Both the position numbers and the translations under genes were made by a program. Shown here one piece after another: positions 36,974-48,099 of a stretch of 64,000 nt of DNA (the stretch's first letter is position 1; each line of letters begins with the position of its first letter). This DNA is from Plotosus lineatus. Taxonomy: Eukaryota; Chordata; Actinopteri; Siluriformes; Plotosidae. A model generated the notes under the pieces. The model did not search any database. It saw only the letters and a program-made list of their open reading frames with translations, and was not told the origin of the DNA. The stretch is from the NCBI GenBank assembly GCA_024760905.1, contig CM045745.1:18820282-18884281 (forward strand), in the 5' to 3' direction.

Positions 36974-37003
<30 letters not shown>
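36958..37003. repeat. (TTAA)n and poly-A run
   Basis: ATTAATTAATTAA followed by about 27 A. Confidence 0.9.
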
Positions 37004-37007
<4 letters not shown>

Positions 37008-37096
37008 AACAATTTAATGACTTTATAATAATGCAATTAATTACAACTTTATGTCGTAGTTATTATTATGTATTAAAAATTACCTGATGTCATTCA

Positions 37097-37420
37097 TTTT
37101 CTGTAACTGTTTAATCCTAATTAGGGTCGAGAAGAGGCTGGCGCCCATCCCAGCCAACTCCGGGCAAGGGCAGAGTACACCCTGGACAGCTCACCAGGCC
37201 ATGGCACGGCAGAAACACGCTGATGGCTATGTAACTATTCTTGTTGAAAGTCAGCAATGCTTCTTTTTCAATCTCACACCATAGACAGTGAGAAACATGC
37301 CCAACATTTGATAACCCAGTTAGCTGCACTGGGGGGCAGTGACAGCCTGTGGAGAGTGGGGCCTGAACCCTCAACCTGAGGATCAGTGATCCAGCACCTT
37401 TACCACCAGGCCACCACTGC
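37097..37420 (-). repeat. tRNA-headed SINE, L2-type tail (copy 10)
   Basis: Complete reverse copy. The 14-base flanks CCTGATGTCATTCA at 37083-37096 and 37421-37434 are identical, a strong target-site duplication (the first CC may belong to the head). Confidence 0.95.
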
Positions 37421-37472
37421 CCTGATGTCATTCAAGTTTTCACATATGGTACTTTTAAAAATATTATAGGTT

Positions 37473-38258
37473 TTTATTGCGGATGATGTTGTCCTTTTGG
37501 TTTCATCAAGTCGGGACCTCCAGCTCTCACTGGAACGATTCACAGCTGAGTGCAAAGTAGCCGGGATGAGGATCGCCACGGTTCCCAGTCAGACAAGCGT
37601 GGAATGCACACTTCGGGACGGGAATGAGGTCCTGCCCCAAGTGGATGAGTTTAAGTATCTTGGGGTCTTGTTCACGAGTGAGGGAAGGATGGAGCAAGAG
37701 CTCAACAGATGGATCGCTGCAGCCTCTGCTGTTAAGCGGTGCCTGTACCAGTCCGTCGTGGTGAAGAAGGAGCTGAGCCACAAGGCGAAGCTCTCAATTT
37801 ACCAGTCGATCTACGTTCCAACCCTTACCTATGGTCACAAGCTTTGGGTAATGACCGAAAGAACAAGATCGCGGATACAAGCTGAAATGAGCTTCCTTCG
37901 CCGGGTGGCGGGGTTCTCCCTTAGAGATAACGTGAGAAGTTCCGCCATCTGGGGAGAGCTCGGAGTAGATCCGCTGCTCCTCCGTATTGAGAGGGGCCAG
38001 TTGAGGTGGCTCGGGCATCTGGTCAGAATGCCCCCCGGACGCCTCCCTGGTGTGGTGTTTCGGGCATGTCCAACTAGGAAGAGACCCCGGGGTCGACCTA
38101 GAACACGCTGGAGGGACTATGTCTCTCGGCTTGTCTGGGACCACCTCGGTGTCCCCCTGGGAGAGTTGGAGGAAGTCGCTTGGGAGAGGGACGTCTGGAC
38201 CTCTTTGCTTAGGTTTCTGCCCCCGCAACCCGACCCTGAACTAAGCGGAAGATGATGA
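37473..38258 (+). pseudogene. LINE RT C-terminal region, one long frame (copy 2)
   Basis: The frame is open from FIADDVVLLVSSSRDLQ at 37473, which carries the RT motif C (ADD), to ELSGR at 38255. That is about 260 codons without a stop. Blocks: EFKYLGVLFTSEGRMEQELN, KAKLSIYQSIYVPTLTYGHK, EMSFLRRVAGFSLRDNVRSS, GHLVRMPPGRLP, KRPRGRPRTRWRDYVSRLVW, and DVWTSLLRFLPPQPDP. The 3' end CCCGACCCTGAACTAAGCGG is followed by (TGA)n. This is a 5'-truncated LINE of a fish family related by motif style to RTE/Rex-type elements; clade not certain. The absence of stops suggests recent insertion. It is followed directly by a Tigger-type fragment. Confidence 0.9.
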
Positions 38259-38261
38259 TGA

Positions 38262-38441
<180 letters not shown>

Positions 38442-38589
38442 TATGTGTGTTTAAACTGGTACATGCATGTATGTCCAGAGCGTGGAAGGTCATGCATTAT
38501 ACATTTTCAGGCATTAACAAGCACTTGTTTATATGGCTCGGCCTGCTTTATCTTAGTTTAAGTGAGAAAAGAGCAGCTTAGATACAGGT

Positions 38590-38940
38590 GTATATTTCAC
38601 ACTACATGTCTGAATCAGGCTTACACCAAGCTTACAACTCTTTGATTCCAGCACAGGTTGCTCGGTAGCTATTAAGTCACTAAGCTATGTAAGTTGCTTT
38701 GATGTGAAGGCAGGACAAAAACTACATCCCACTGGTGCCATTATTACCTCACATTTTTAAGACAGTCCTGATGAACAAGAATAAAGGAAGATAGATGGAT
38801 CAGTTTGCATGTTAGGCTCAGTTGAAGCAAATGTGTGTTCATCTGGCTTAAATATAGTGCACTACAGCCAGCTTAACCATTGATCTGCTAATATATGTTT
38901 ATTCATTTATAGTTCATTGCACAAAGACTACATACTGCGT
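38590..38940. other. Unassigned sequence
   Basis: No recognised element. Confidence 0.35.
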
Positions 38941-38957
38941 AATAAGAGGTGCTATAC

Positions 38958-39297
38958 GCAGTGGTGGCCTAGTGGAAAAGGGAGCTGGATCGCTGATCCT
39001 AAGGTTGGGGTTCGAGTCCCACTCTCCACAATGTTGTCACTGTGCCCCCAGTGCAGCTAACTAGCTTATCTAAGGCCCGCCATGTCTCTTACTGTCTATG
39101 GTGAGAGGTTCATGTAAAAGAACCATTGCTGACTTTCGACAAGAGTAGCTGCAAAGTCATCGGCGTGTTTCTGTCCCTTGCTAAAGGGTTGTGTCAGGAA
39201 GGGCATCCGATGTAAAAACCTCTGCCAAATCAAACGTGCGAATCATTCGCTGTGGCGACCCCTGATAAAGGGAGAAAGCTGAAAGGATATCATCATC
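38958..39297 (+). repeat. tRNA-headed SINE, RTE-type tail (copy 11)
   Basis: Head GCAGTGGTGGCCTAGTGG, B box GGTTCGAGTCCC, tail GTTGTGTCAGGAAGGGCATC to TTCGCTGTGGCGACCCCTGA. Flanks ATAAGAGGTG (38942-38951) and ATAAGAAGTG (39298-39307), a likely target duplication with one mismatch. Confidence 0.9.
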
Positions 39298-39309
39298 ATA
39301 AGAAGTGAC

Positions 39310-40150
39310 ATCAAGCAGCCAATATATGGGTGAAGATTTGTAAAACATCCTGGTCTCTACATGTAGGGTTGATATAAAAATAATAATAATCATTTGAGAG
39401 CCAGTGGAAATTGACTCTTAACACTCTGTTTTAAACAGCATATATGCTGACTGTCTTCTTTGCTCTCCTCTCACACACACACACACACACAGTTACTTCC
39501 ATTCATTCACTTACTCACACATCCTTTTGATGTTTTGAAACCAAGAAGCAGTTGGTAATTAAAGCTTTGAGGGGATAATGTTGGCTTGAACGTTTGTCTG
39601 TGTGAGACACAAAGGCAGCCAATTAAAATTTAAAATGGATTCCACTCTTGGTCTTTCATAGATCCTCTTCCTGGGGAAAGAGGTGACATGGATGACAGTG
39701 GTAATACACACGAGTGTGTATGATAGACCTAAGAGACTGACTATAAAAACAACATATGACCTTTGTAGAGTGTCAGATATGCAGCCCTGAATCCCATCAT
39801 CACAGTACTGTTAAAACTGGGGACTCGCAGTCGCCAACTGTAGATAATGGCAATGTGGGAATTAAATCTCATTAACAGAAAAATAAAATCCCAAAATGTT
39901 TTATCATTTTTCGAAAACAACTCAACAAGATTTTAATGACATAGATTCTAATAAATAAAAGCAGTAATTATGAATAATGCTTCAATATTTAAACATATGG
40001 AAAATGGGTGATATTTTTTAGTACAACAGATTAATTAATAAAAGCAGTATGAATAACATCTTCAAACAATACATCTCGAAAAATAAATGGTTTTAAAACG
40101 TATACCAGCAATTTATGATAAATCTATTGAATTAGGCTACATTTGAGTCT
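39310..40150. other. Unassigned AT-rich sequence
   Basis: No recognised element except a short (CA)n at 39473-39491. Confidence 0.35.
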
Positions 40151-40172
40151 TGATATAGCTATAACATTAATT

Positions 40173-40457
40173 GCAGTGGTGGCCTGGTAGTATAGGGCGC
40201 TGGGTCGCTGATCCTAAGGTTGTCACTGTCCCCCCAGTGGAGCTATCTGGGTTATCAAAGGCCAGCCATGTCTCTCACTGTCTATGGTAAGAGGCATGTA
40301 GAAGGCTGCAAAGCCATCCGCGTGTTTCTCTCCCTTGCTAAAAAGGGTTGTGTCAGGAAGGGCATCCGACGTGAAAACCTATGCCAAATTAAAATGTGAC
40401 TCAGATGATTCGCTGTGGTGACCCGTGAAAAAGCCGAAAGGAAAAGAAGAAGATATT
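40173..40457 (+). repeat. tRNA-headed SINE, RTE-type tail, perfect TSD (copy 12)
   Basis: Head GCAGTGGTGGCCTGGTAG, with the B-box region deleted (GATCCTAAGGTTGTCACTGT). RTE-type tail to GCCGAAAGGAAAAGAAGAAG. Target duplication GCTATAACATTAATT at 40158-40172 and 40458-40472 (15 of 15), extendable to 21 with one mismatch. This shows that head plus RTE-like tail moved as one unit. Confidence 0.95.
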
Positions 40458-40623
40458 GCTATAACATTAATTACTATGTGCTGGCAGAGGGGCGACTAAA
40501 AGACCTTTGGCATAGCATTTTGTCAAAGTTGGCCTTTGTCTGCCTATAAAACAATACTTCTTTTCTATGGCTTGTACATGAAGGTAACAAAAAAACTCAC
40601 TCCTCAAAAAACACTGTATTAAG

Positions 40624-41865
40624 TCTAGAGTCGGTTCTCGAACTCTTTAGAGGTTGAACAAATCAGAATTCGAACAAAAATTCCAAGATTTTTTGCCGTC
40701 AAACTCGAAAAACGTATGAGAAAAAAACGAGACCGAGAGGGAGGAAAGCGACTTCCAGAAGTCCGGAAGTTGTTGCTACTATGTAAGGTCTGTTTGGGCT
40801 TTTACACCCAAGCCTAGTGGCTCATCAGTCCGGTACTTTATGTATCACCCTAATAAAGCTGTCCTGGGGAAGTCTGGAAGTTGTTGACACAGTACTAAAG
40901 CTACCACTAAAAAGCACTAACTATCTAATCACTAACCCCTATAGCAATTCCAGCAACAAATACGATTTAGAGTACCAAACAGAAAACCCACAGATCGGCT
41001 GAGAGGCATAACTGCTGAAACAAAGCTTAAGCGGTTGTATGTATGTATGTATGTAAGCTAAGCTAAGATAAAGCTAAGCTAAAGTGCTAGCAGTGCTGTG
41101 AACACCTTTAACGATGTTAAGAAGAAGCCTAAAGAAGGCTTTTCAAAAAAGGTTAAAATTCTTATCTTTATTGTTCTTGTGCTTTAACTTTTCAGTGGTT
41201 TTCATTTTAGTGTGTTATGGTATCAGAAAAGAGTTGCGTATTGGAGCGGGGCATGGCTCTAACACTCCCATCTATGAAAACGGGTTGTACTTCATTGTTC
41301 ACAGGTTTCTAGTGCACTAGTGTCTTCCCTGTGAACAATAAAGCACAGCCGTTTACATAGATGAAATGGGGAAATCGTACATGGAAATCAAACTAAAGCT
41401 TGAACTGCTTGAGCACAGAGCTGAAAGACCAAGAGGGACAGTCCTCTAACACAGAGAGCGCTGCTAGTTTTCATAGCCTGTGATGAAAAAGAAATGATTA
41501 CATGTGTGTGTTTAGAACTCCATCCCACGTGTTCGAGCCACGCCCCTCTCCAACGCGCATTTCAAAGCACAACTCTTTTCTGAGAGACCATAATATTAAA
41601 ATTAAAACCACAGAAAAGTTAAAAAGTGTCTCACAGAACAAAACATAATGTACTGTATTGAATCATTTTTTAACTTAATTTAAGGACCTATGGCATGTGT
41701 TACTGTACTGTTAACTTCTGTTCAAAAGACGACGAAACGGATTAAGACCATTTACATTATTTGTAATGGGAAAAGCGGATTTGGAATTCAAACAAATTGG
41801 AATTCGAACAGCCTTCTGGAACGGATTAAGTTTGCGAACCAAGATAGAGTGACACCTAGAGTAAA
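40624..41865. mobile_element. Possible TIR element with TTCGAAC ends
   Basis: Left CTAGAGTCGGTTCTCGAACT with inner AGAATTCGAACAAAAATTCC. Right, as complement, CTAGGTGTCACTCTATCTTG, GGTTCGCAAACTTAATCCGT and TGTTCGAATTCCAATTTG. The ends converge in style (pogo-like elements often carry such TTCGAA and AATCCGTTCC motifs) but the match is weak and no transposase is visible. A TGAACAATAAAG polyadenylation-like motif occurs at 41330-41345. Confidence 0.4.
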
Positions 41866-41879
41866 GCATAATGGTGAGA

Positions 41880-42640
41880 TGTTTCTCTCCAGCACTGACT
41901 AGGGCCAGGCATAAACCATATTGAAAATCTACAGAATAACTTCTTGATGATTGCGGTCCATGAACAGTTGTATACATTAATGGCTTATGATTCCTTGCAA
42001 AAATATCCTTTTAACTGTTTCAAGTTTGCCATAGGCATTTTGTTAGCCTCTTTGTTCAGTATCCTCCTCATTCTTCCATCCATTTTGAAGTGACAACCTG
42101 ATTCAGGAAGTGTCCTAGTGGCACCAAATCACTTCTTGATTATAGACTTATCTGTGTCCGTTTGACACTGCCACATTAGTCTTCGGTCTGGGTATGGGTA
42201 CTTGGATTTAGTTCTGGGTATGGACTCAGATATGCATTCTCAAAAATGTTCTCTGGTACTGACTCGGATATCCTCTGATCGCTGCAGGCAGCTTTAAGGT
42301 TAAAAAGCACAAATTTGGTTCTTTTGTTTTATATGAAGTTTTACCATTTTCACTCATCAAGAAGTACACTTCTGGACTTCTTGTTACAAACAACACTGTA
42401 CATCTAATGGGGATATTTTATTCTTCCTTAAATCCAAGAAGCTGAGCCATGACATCATCTCTGAAGCCAGGAGATAAAGCAATGATGTCATCCTCAAAGC
42501 CAGGAAATGGAGTAAGCTGTGGACAAAACCTTCCTAGACAGTCTGTGGATGGTGCTCTTGGGTGGAATTCACACTATCGGCTTCTGTAAAGTACGCCAGA
42601 CTGCAGGTTGCCCTGTCTATCTCTGGTGGGTGCTCGAAAA
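41880..42640. other. Unassigned sequence
   Basis: No recognised element or coding region. Confidence 0.35.
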
Positions 42641-42646
42641 CTACAG

Positions 42647-42838
42647 CAGGGGTCTCCAGCCCTGTTCCTGGGCTTCTGCCTTTATGAAATATTTGGCTCT
42701 GACGTACATCATGCAAACCTGATCATCTAATTATTTGCTTTAGAAAGTCTTGATCAGCTTAAAAAAAAAAAAAAAAAAAAAAGTGTGCTAGGCTTTGGTT
42801 GATTTGGTTGATTGAAGATAAAACCTGCAATACGATCG
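42647..42838 (+). mobile_element. hAT-type MITE, right end missing
   Basis: Starts CAGGGGTCTCCAGCCCTGTT, with AACCTGATCATCTAATTATT inside and GATTGAAGATAAAACCTGCA near the right, the inward part of the missing end. A run of about 23 A lies at 42761-42782. Confidence 0.7.
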
Positions 42839-42955
42839 TGCTCTTAAAAACAAAAAAAGGTTTACAGTGTACTTTGAAAAGGCTATTTCTACTGTCCTCC
42901 TGCTACATCTATGCTATAGGCAAGCATTTCTCTTACACAGGTGGACAGGATAATA

Positions 42956-43872
42956 TAGGGATCCTCGCTACTTTGCACGTCAATTCATGCGGCTTCAGTG
43001 CATCGTGCTTTTTTCTTAAAATGTTCATCAAATTAAAAAATAAGGAAGTTATGCAAAAGTAGGGGATAACGTTGAGGAAAATGCCGCAAAACAAGGCCAA
43101 TTATACAAAAAAAAAAAAAAAAAAAACCTAAACAAACACAAAACAAAAAACAACCCAAAACCACCCATTAAAAACTACTTACATTTTTAAGTGAGGTGCG
43201 TATCTGAGGGTGTGCACGCGCGCCCACTTGCACACACTCAGATGCGCACCTCACATAAACATGTATGTGTGTATTTATATTTTATTTACAACTTATGCAT
43301 TATTTTTGAATATTTAATTGTTATTATAAGCATTCATAGCGTTGAATATGTATTTATTGACATTATATACACATATACTGTACTGTATGATGAACTGCAA
43401 CAAGGCACCAGGAAGACTGGAGCTCTGAGGTTAAGGTACAAAGACACATTCAAAAAGTGCCTCAAGAACATTGACGAATTCACCAACTGGAGACAAGATG
43501 TTGAAGACAGGAAAGTGTGGAGAACAGATGTGGGCAGTGCTGCAGATGCAATCCAAGAAAGAAATGTAAAAGCCTGGACAGACAAGAGGGTGCAAATGAG
43601 CCAGCCAACAATGACGAATGAAGTGGCCGCTGCTTGTGATGCCTACGGAAGAAGCTTCAGCTCCTATTCCGGGCTGTTCTCACATCAACGTCACCAGCAT
43701 TGGACAATGCCTTCCATGTCATCGTTGGCCATGATGAACTGCTAAAGAAGAATAAGATACACATATACATGAATGTATACGTCAGCCAGGGTGGTCGATC
43801 CTATTTCGTAGAATTCGATGGTCGCAGGGGGGATCTCGGTCGCAATTAACCGTGAAAAGTGAGAGATCCCTG
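42956..43872 (-). mobile_element. CAGGGATCCC-TIR element split by a LINE
   Basis: Left end AGGGATCCTCGCTACTTTGC (slightly decayed), right end GAAAAGTGAGAGATCCCTG followed by TA. Same orientation as 10568-11819. The LINE insertion at 43379-43756 separates the two halves. Confidence 0.85.
43379..43756 (+). mobile_element. 5'-truncated LINE 3' end, 12-bp TSD
   Basis: Encodes YDELQQGTRKTGALRLRYKD, then CLKNIDEFTNWRQDVEDRKV and a degenerate C-terminal zinc-finger-like end (CDAYGRSFSSYSGLFSHQRH). The block order matches the C-terminus of a vertebrate LINE RT (ELQ.GKR..GG..KRYKD; C..C.R...R.GL.SHQR); clade unsure. ATACACATATAC at 43367-43378 and 43757-43768 is a perfect 12-base duplication within the host element. 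Confidence 0.88.
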
Positions 43873-44036
43873 TATTGCATTGAAGTACAGATTTATTGAA
43901 AATAAAACAGAGATAAACAGATTTAACTCGGGAAACAGGCTATAGCATGAAACAGGAAAGATGTAAGTGTGATAAGTAAAAAACATGATCATGGAAAACA
44001 CAAAAATTGATATTAAAATCCAGACAAACTGCTGTA

Positions 44037-44836
44037 CACACGCTCCCCGACTTAAGTTTTAGTTCGGTTCCGGAAGGCCGAACATAAGGTGAAAAAAGCG
44101 TAAGTTGTTACTGTATGTTCCAGTGACGTATGACGTTCATACTGTAGTATACATCCATAAATACTATTACCGTATCTCATAAAACACCCCTAAATCAATT
44201 GTTATAAACATAACATTGTAAAATAATTTCAAATAATATCAACATTAATTTCAAATAAATTAAATTCAAGCAAAATAATTTCAAGTAGATAAATTTTGTT
44301 CAAATTCTCTCATCAAATATCAAATACAGTATCAAATATAACCTTTAACATTCTTTATGATGCGATCTTTCTGCTTGTAAATGGTTCCGATAGTCGACGG
44401 AGCCATTTGGAAAAAACGTGCAACAGTCACATGTTTTTCACCAGCATCAATTTTTTTGATAATAGCCAGCTTTGTTTCTAAGGAGATGGCTTACCGCTTT
44501 TTCTGATTACCACGATCACTAGTCGGCTTACGCTTCTGACCAACCATATTTGCTGAGGGTTACAAAAGTCCGCAACACAGTGTAAACAAAGATTGACGAC
44601 ATGTTCACACAAGGGTAACACGTGGTGAACTGGGAAGAAGGAGGGGCACGTTCAGTCTATCGTTTGTAAACAATGGACACAGCGTCATTACGTCACTGTG
44701 TCATTATGTCAGCATACTATGTAGGTATGTCTCGGACTACAGAGAGCACAATAAACTCAAAATTTGCCTTTTTTTTTTTTTTTACGTAAAATCAAAAAAT
44801 ACGTAAAACGAATGAACGTAAGTCGGGGAGCATCTG
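44037..44836 (-). mobile_element. Tigger-type non-autonomous element, 800 bp, TA TSD
   Basis: Left CACACGCTCCCCGACTTAAG and right, as complement, CAGATGCTCCCCGACTTACG are terminal inverted repeats flanked by TA (44035-44036, 44837-44838). The minus strand at about 44548-44360 encodes MVGQKRKPTSD and SLETKLAIIKKIDAGEKHVT, the start of a CENP-B-type helix-turn-helix protein as in Tigger/TIGD transposases. A stop (from TTA at 44490) lies within it. The DDE part is absent. Confidence 0.88.
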
Positions 44837-44849
44837 TACATGAATTTGG

Positions 44850-45599
44850 CTTGGTATTGCAGGAATTAAAAACACTGATCATACTTTGTGACAAGAATGA
44901 ATGCTGTTCTATTTTTAACCAATGTTCCATTAGCAGTAACATTAAAAGCAGGTCTGTCAAGCTTCATGGTCAATGCTAAAATGTTTCGCAGGAACAGGAG
45001 TCCAGTACTCAAAGCTGTAAGTAGTCATGTGTCACGCAACAGTGCCGTTGGAGTATACATGATCATTTCTGACACAGTACAAGACATTTGTCATTACTAC
45101 ATACTTGCTTATTAAAGCATGACACCACAGATGGTGTTTTTTAAGCATTGGTTGCATAAATACTATCTATATGTGTCAGTTGTTGCTGATCAATGTAGAA
45201 ATGTGTTAGAATTTGTGATTTACACTTTTTCAAAATCTAATGCAAATGAGGTTTTGTCTAATGAAACATGGATACATTTTAATCCTGGATAAAATTAATT
45301 CGATTGATCAACATTAAAAATGTGATCTTCATATCACCTGAGCTGGCATTTTCAGTATATTCGAAGACTTAATATACACATATTATTGTGCCACTTAGGC
45401 AGTAATCTTGCTTTAAAAAGATAATATGCAGGAGATAAAGGAGGAAACCAAATTTATCCATCATACTGTATTTAAAATCAGCTGTTCAATGAGGTATAGG
45501 GAAGCAGCTTTCTGATGGTTGTGTTCATGTATCTGTGTATGTGTATGTTTCAGTAAAATTACAAAAGACAAAGCATAATCATTTTACCAACAACTTTTG

Positions 45600-45631
<32 letters not shown>

Positions 45632-45835
45632 AAAAGTGAATTTATCAAGAACATGATCGTATATGAACAACAGCTGCAACAACTAAGTAACAAGATTGTA
45701 ATGAATTGCTCATAAATATATTTAGCTATACTTGTATCTTTAGTTGAAATTTGTCATTAACACCCCCTTCCCCGTAATAAATAAATAAAAAGTGTGCAGC
45801 ACTTTTTTTTTTTTTTTTACAGTACATTACCTCAT
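44850..45835. other. Unassigned AT-rich sequence
   Basis: No recognised element except an (AAAT)n run at 45606-45634. Confidence 0.4.
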
Positions 45836-45839
45836 GACA

Positions 45840-46125
45840 GGGCGGCACGGTGGCATAGTGGTTAGCACGTCCACCTCACAGCACGAAGGCCTGGGTTCGA
45901 TTCCCAGCCTGGGCGTGTCTGTGCTTGCGTGGGCTTCCTCCAGGTACTCCGGTTTCCTCCCACAGTCCAAAAACATGCACAGTAGGCTAATAGACAATTC
46001 TAAATTGCATCACGCAGAAGGCATTGGCAAACCACTGCACTATCCTTGCCAAGAAAACCTCCATGAAGATGATAATCAAGGCGTTATCCTTCATGGCAGG
46101 CCACCAAGAGTCCTCTTACATGACA
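45840..46125 (+). repeat. GGCGGC-family repeat with BovB-like tail (copy c)
   Basis: GGCGGCACGGTGGCATAGTG head with A-box-like and B-box (GGTTCGATTCCC) motifs, middle GGTTTCCTCCCACAGTCCAA, tail CATCACGCAGAAGGCATTGG, ACTATCCTTGCCAAGAAAAC and GGCCACCAAGAGTC. Nearly collinear with 25595-25945, so head and BovB-like tail form one repeated unit. Flanks share CATGACA. Confidence 0.8.
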
Positions 46126-46129
46126 TAAC

Positions 46130-46890
46130 CTACGTGACATAACTCATCCTTATGACATAACCTGTACTGAATGTGCAATGTTATCATTCCTTTTGTGGAA
46201 TTTATTCTACTAATATTAAAAAAAAAAAAAAAAAAAAAAATATTGAAGGAATATTGAAAGCATTATATTTCACCATCAACTATTAAAAGGCAGTGAAGTA
46301 AATATTTTAGTCAATTTTCGTGTACAAAGTTAAGTTTAAACTCAGTAGTGCTGGTAAACAATTGAATATCTTCGCATCGAAAATATGAGCCCTCAATTCT
46401 CCATCTTGCTTCAGTTCACTTTAAAGTCGATTTTTAAAAGGGTCTTTTCTCGGCAATGAAAACTAAGTGTCAACCGCGAAATGTATTGATTTCACAGAGT
46501 GAAAATTATTCACTTTGCAGGACTCTACAGTATGCAGTGCAGAAGAAACAGGTAACAGATGGTTTTATTTTGAAGTTTTCCTCCATTTGATATTTGAACA
46601 AACCATGGCTTGAAGTGTACCGCATTGTTTATCCTTACAGCATAATTTGTGTTTATCTAATATATCTGAGGAATACAGAGCTTATTTTAAGATAAATATG
46701 GGCAGCCATATCGTAATGGAGAGAGAGAAGCAGCTTTGGGACAAGGGCACTCGTTTGATCCTCCAACTAACTGGAAAAGAGAAAGTGCATGGCAGTTGAG
46801 GAGTGAGCTGCATGATTTCTACATTAGTTAGTAGCTGTTTTTCTTTCCAAAAAATTGTGAACTCGTTGGTCTGTTTTGTCCAGCACAAGT
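46130..46890. other. Unassigned sequence
   Basis: No recognised element; poly-A run at 46219-46240. Confidence 0.35.
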
Positions 46891-46895
46891 AAATA

Positions 46896-47576
46896 CAGAC
46901 ACTCCGTGCTTTCCATTCATTCGTTTTACGTATTTTTTTAAATTTTACTTTTAAAAAAAATTGAGTTTAGCGTGCTCTCTGTAGTACGAGACGTACCTAC
47001 GTAGTACGCTGACGTAGTATGCTACTTATGCATGACGCTGCGGCCATTGTTTACAAACGACAGACTAAAGGTGTCCTGCTTCTTCCCAGTTACCCTTGTG
47101 TTAAAACGTCATCTCTGTGATCTTTGTGTTCACACTGTTTTGCGAACTTTTGCAACCCTTAGCAAATATGGTTGGTCAGAAGCGTAAGCCTACTAGTGAT
47201 AGTGGTAATCACAAAAAGCGGCAAGCCATCTCATTAGAAACAAAGCTGGCTATTATCAAGAAAATCGATGCTGGTGAAAAACATGCGACTGTTGCACGTT
47301 TCTTCCAAATGGCTTCGTCGACCATCGGACCATTTACAAGCAGAAAGATCGCATCATAGAGAATGTTAAAGGTTATATTTCATACTGTATTTGATATTTG
47401 ATGAGTGAATTTGATCAAAATTTATCTACTTGAAAATGTTTTGCTTGAATTTTATTCATTTGAAATTAATGTTGATATCATTTGATATATTTGATATTAT
47501 TTTACAATGTTATGTTCATAATAATTGATTTATGGGTGTTTTATGCAATACAGTAATGGTATTTATGGATGTATAG
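46896..47576 (+). mobile_element. Tigger-type element, second copy, right end cut by LTR
   Basis: Begins CAGACACTCCGTGCTTTCCA, then CATTCGTTTTACGTATT, and stays collinear with the complement of 44037-44836 up to TTTATGGATGTATAG at 47576, where the gypsy LTR starts. The remaining terminal part is missing. Confidence 0.85.
47168..47359 (+). pseudogene. Tigger/TIGD transposase N-terminal HTH
   Basis: MVGQKRKPTSDSGNHKKRQA, then ISLETKLAIIKKIDAGEKHA, TVARFFQMASSTIG. This is the first helix-turn-helix of CENP-B/pogo-type proteins, which binds the element's ends. A small deletion shifts the frame after STIG (a TIYKQKDRI-like continuation is visible in another frame), and the frame ends at 47359. 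The remaining domains are absent; only about 60 of the roughly 500 residues of a full protein exist. Confidence 0.85.
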
Positions 47577-47939
47577 TGTTAAGTCTGGAGTGTATGCGGC
47601 GGACCCAGAGATGCAGGAGACCATAAGAATGTTCAACAATTTAATTTTGCACTAGGAACTGGAAATCATGGAAATACAAAATTAATGGAACTGGTCGAGC
47701 ACAAAGCAAGATACCAGGGGTCAAAGAGAAAGCAGAGGAACAGAATCACGGGAAATACAATCTTCTGACATCGGGGGGGGGGGGGGGGGGCGCCGCTCCT
47801 ATTTATAGCTGGCTGCTTGCTGATTGCAGAGTGGGACCAGGTGCGCTCTTCTGGAACTCGCCTACCGGCAGCCGCCACGCCCCTTGCCAGCGCCTGCAAT
47901 GACAACAATTAATTCCACCAGCCAGCACAGACCATAACA
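47577..47939 (-). mobile_element. 3' LTR of the Ty3/gypsy element
   Basis: On the minus strand begins TGTTATGGTCTG (47939) and ends CCAGACTTAACA (47577). It is 363 bases long with TG/CA ends. It contains a TATAAATAG motif (about 47805, minus strand) and a G-run/C-run artefact-like tract at 47775-47791. A purine tract (AAGGGGGGGGGG) lies just before the LTR, as expected for the polypurine primer. Confidence 0.8.
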
Positions 47940-47963
47940 GTACACCCCCCCCCCCCCTTAAGA
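47940..47963 (-). other. Polypurine tract of gypsy element
   Basis: Minus strand reads TTAAGGGGGG..., then GTGTAC directly upstream of the LTR start; this is the usual plus-strand primer site. Confidence 0.7.
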
Positions 47964-48099
47964 GGCACCACCTGGCGCCCGACCATGCTTGTATGGGATC
48001 TGATGATAAAATTTGTTTAATAAGTCCTAGTCCAGGATTAGGGAGTGGGGAATCCATGAGCGTTCTTCGGGTCCATACCCCTCCCAGTCCACTAGGTAC

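Noticed and set aside
47774..47791. G-run and several C-runs as G-quadruplex regulatory sites
   Set aside because: Homopolymer tracts recur inside unrelated transposons and may be replication or assembly artefacts; no functional context.
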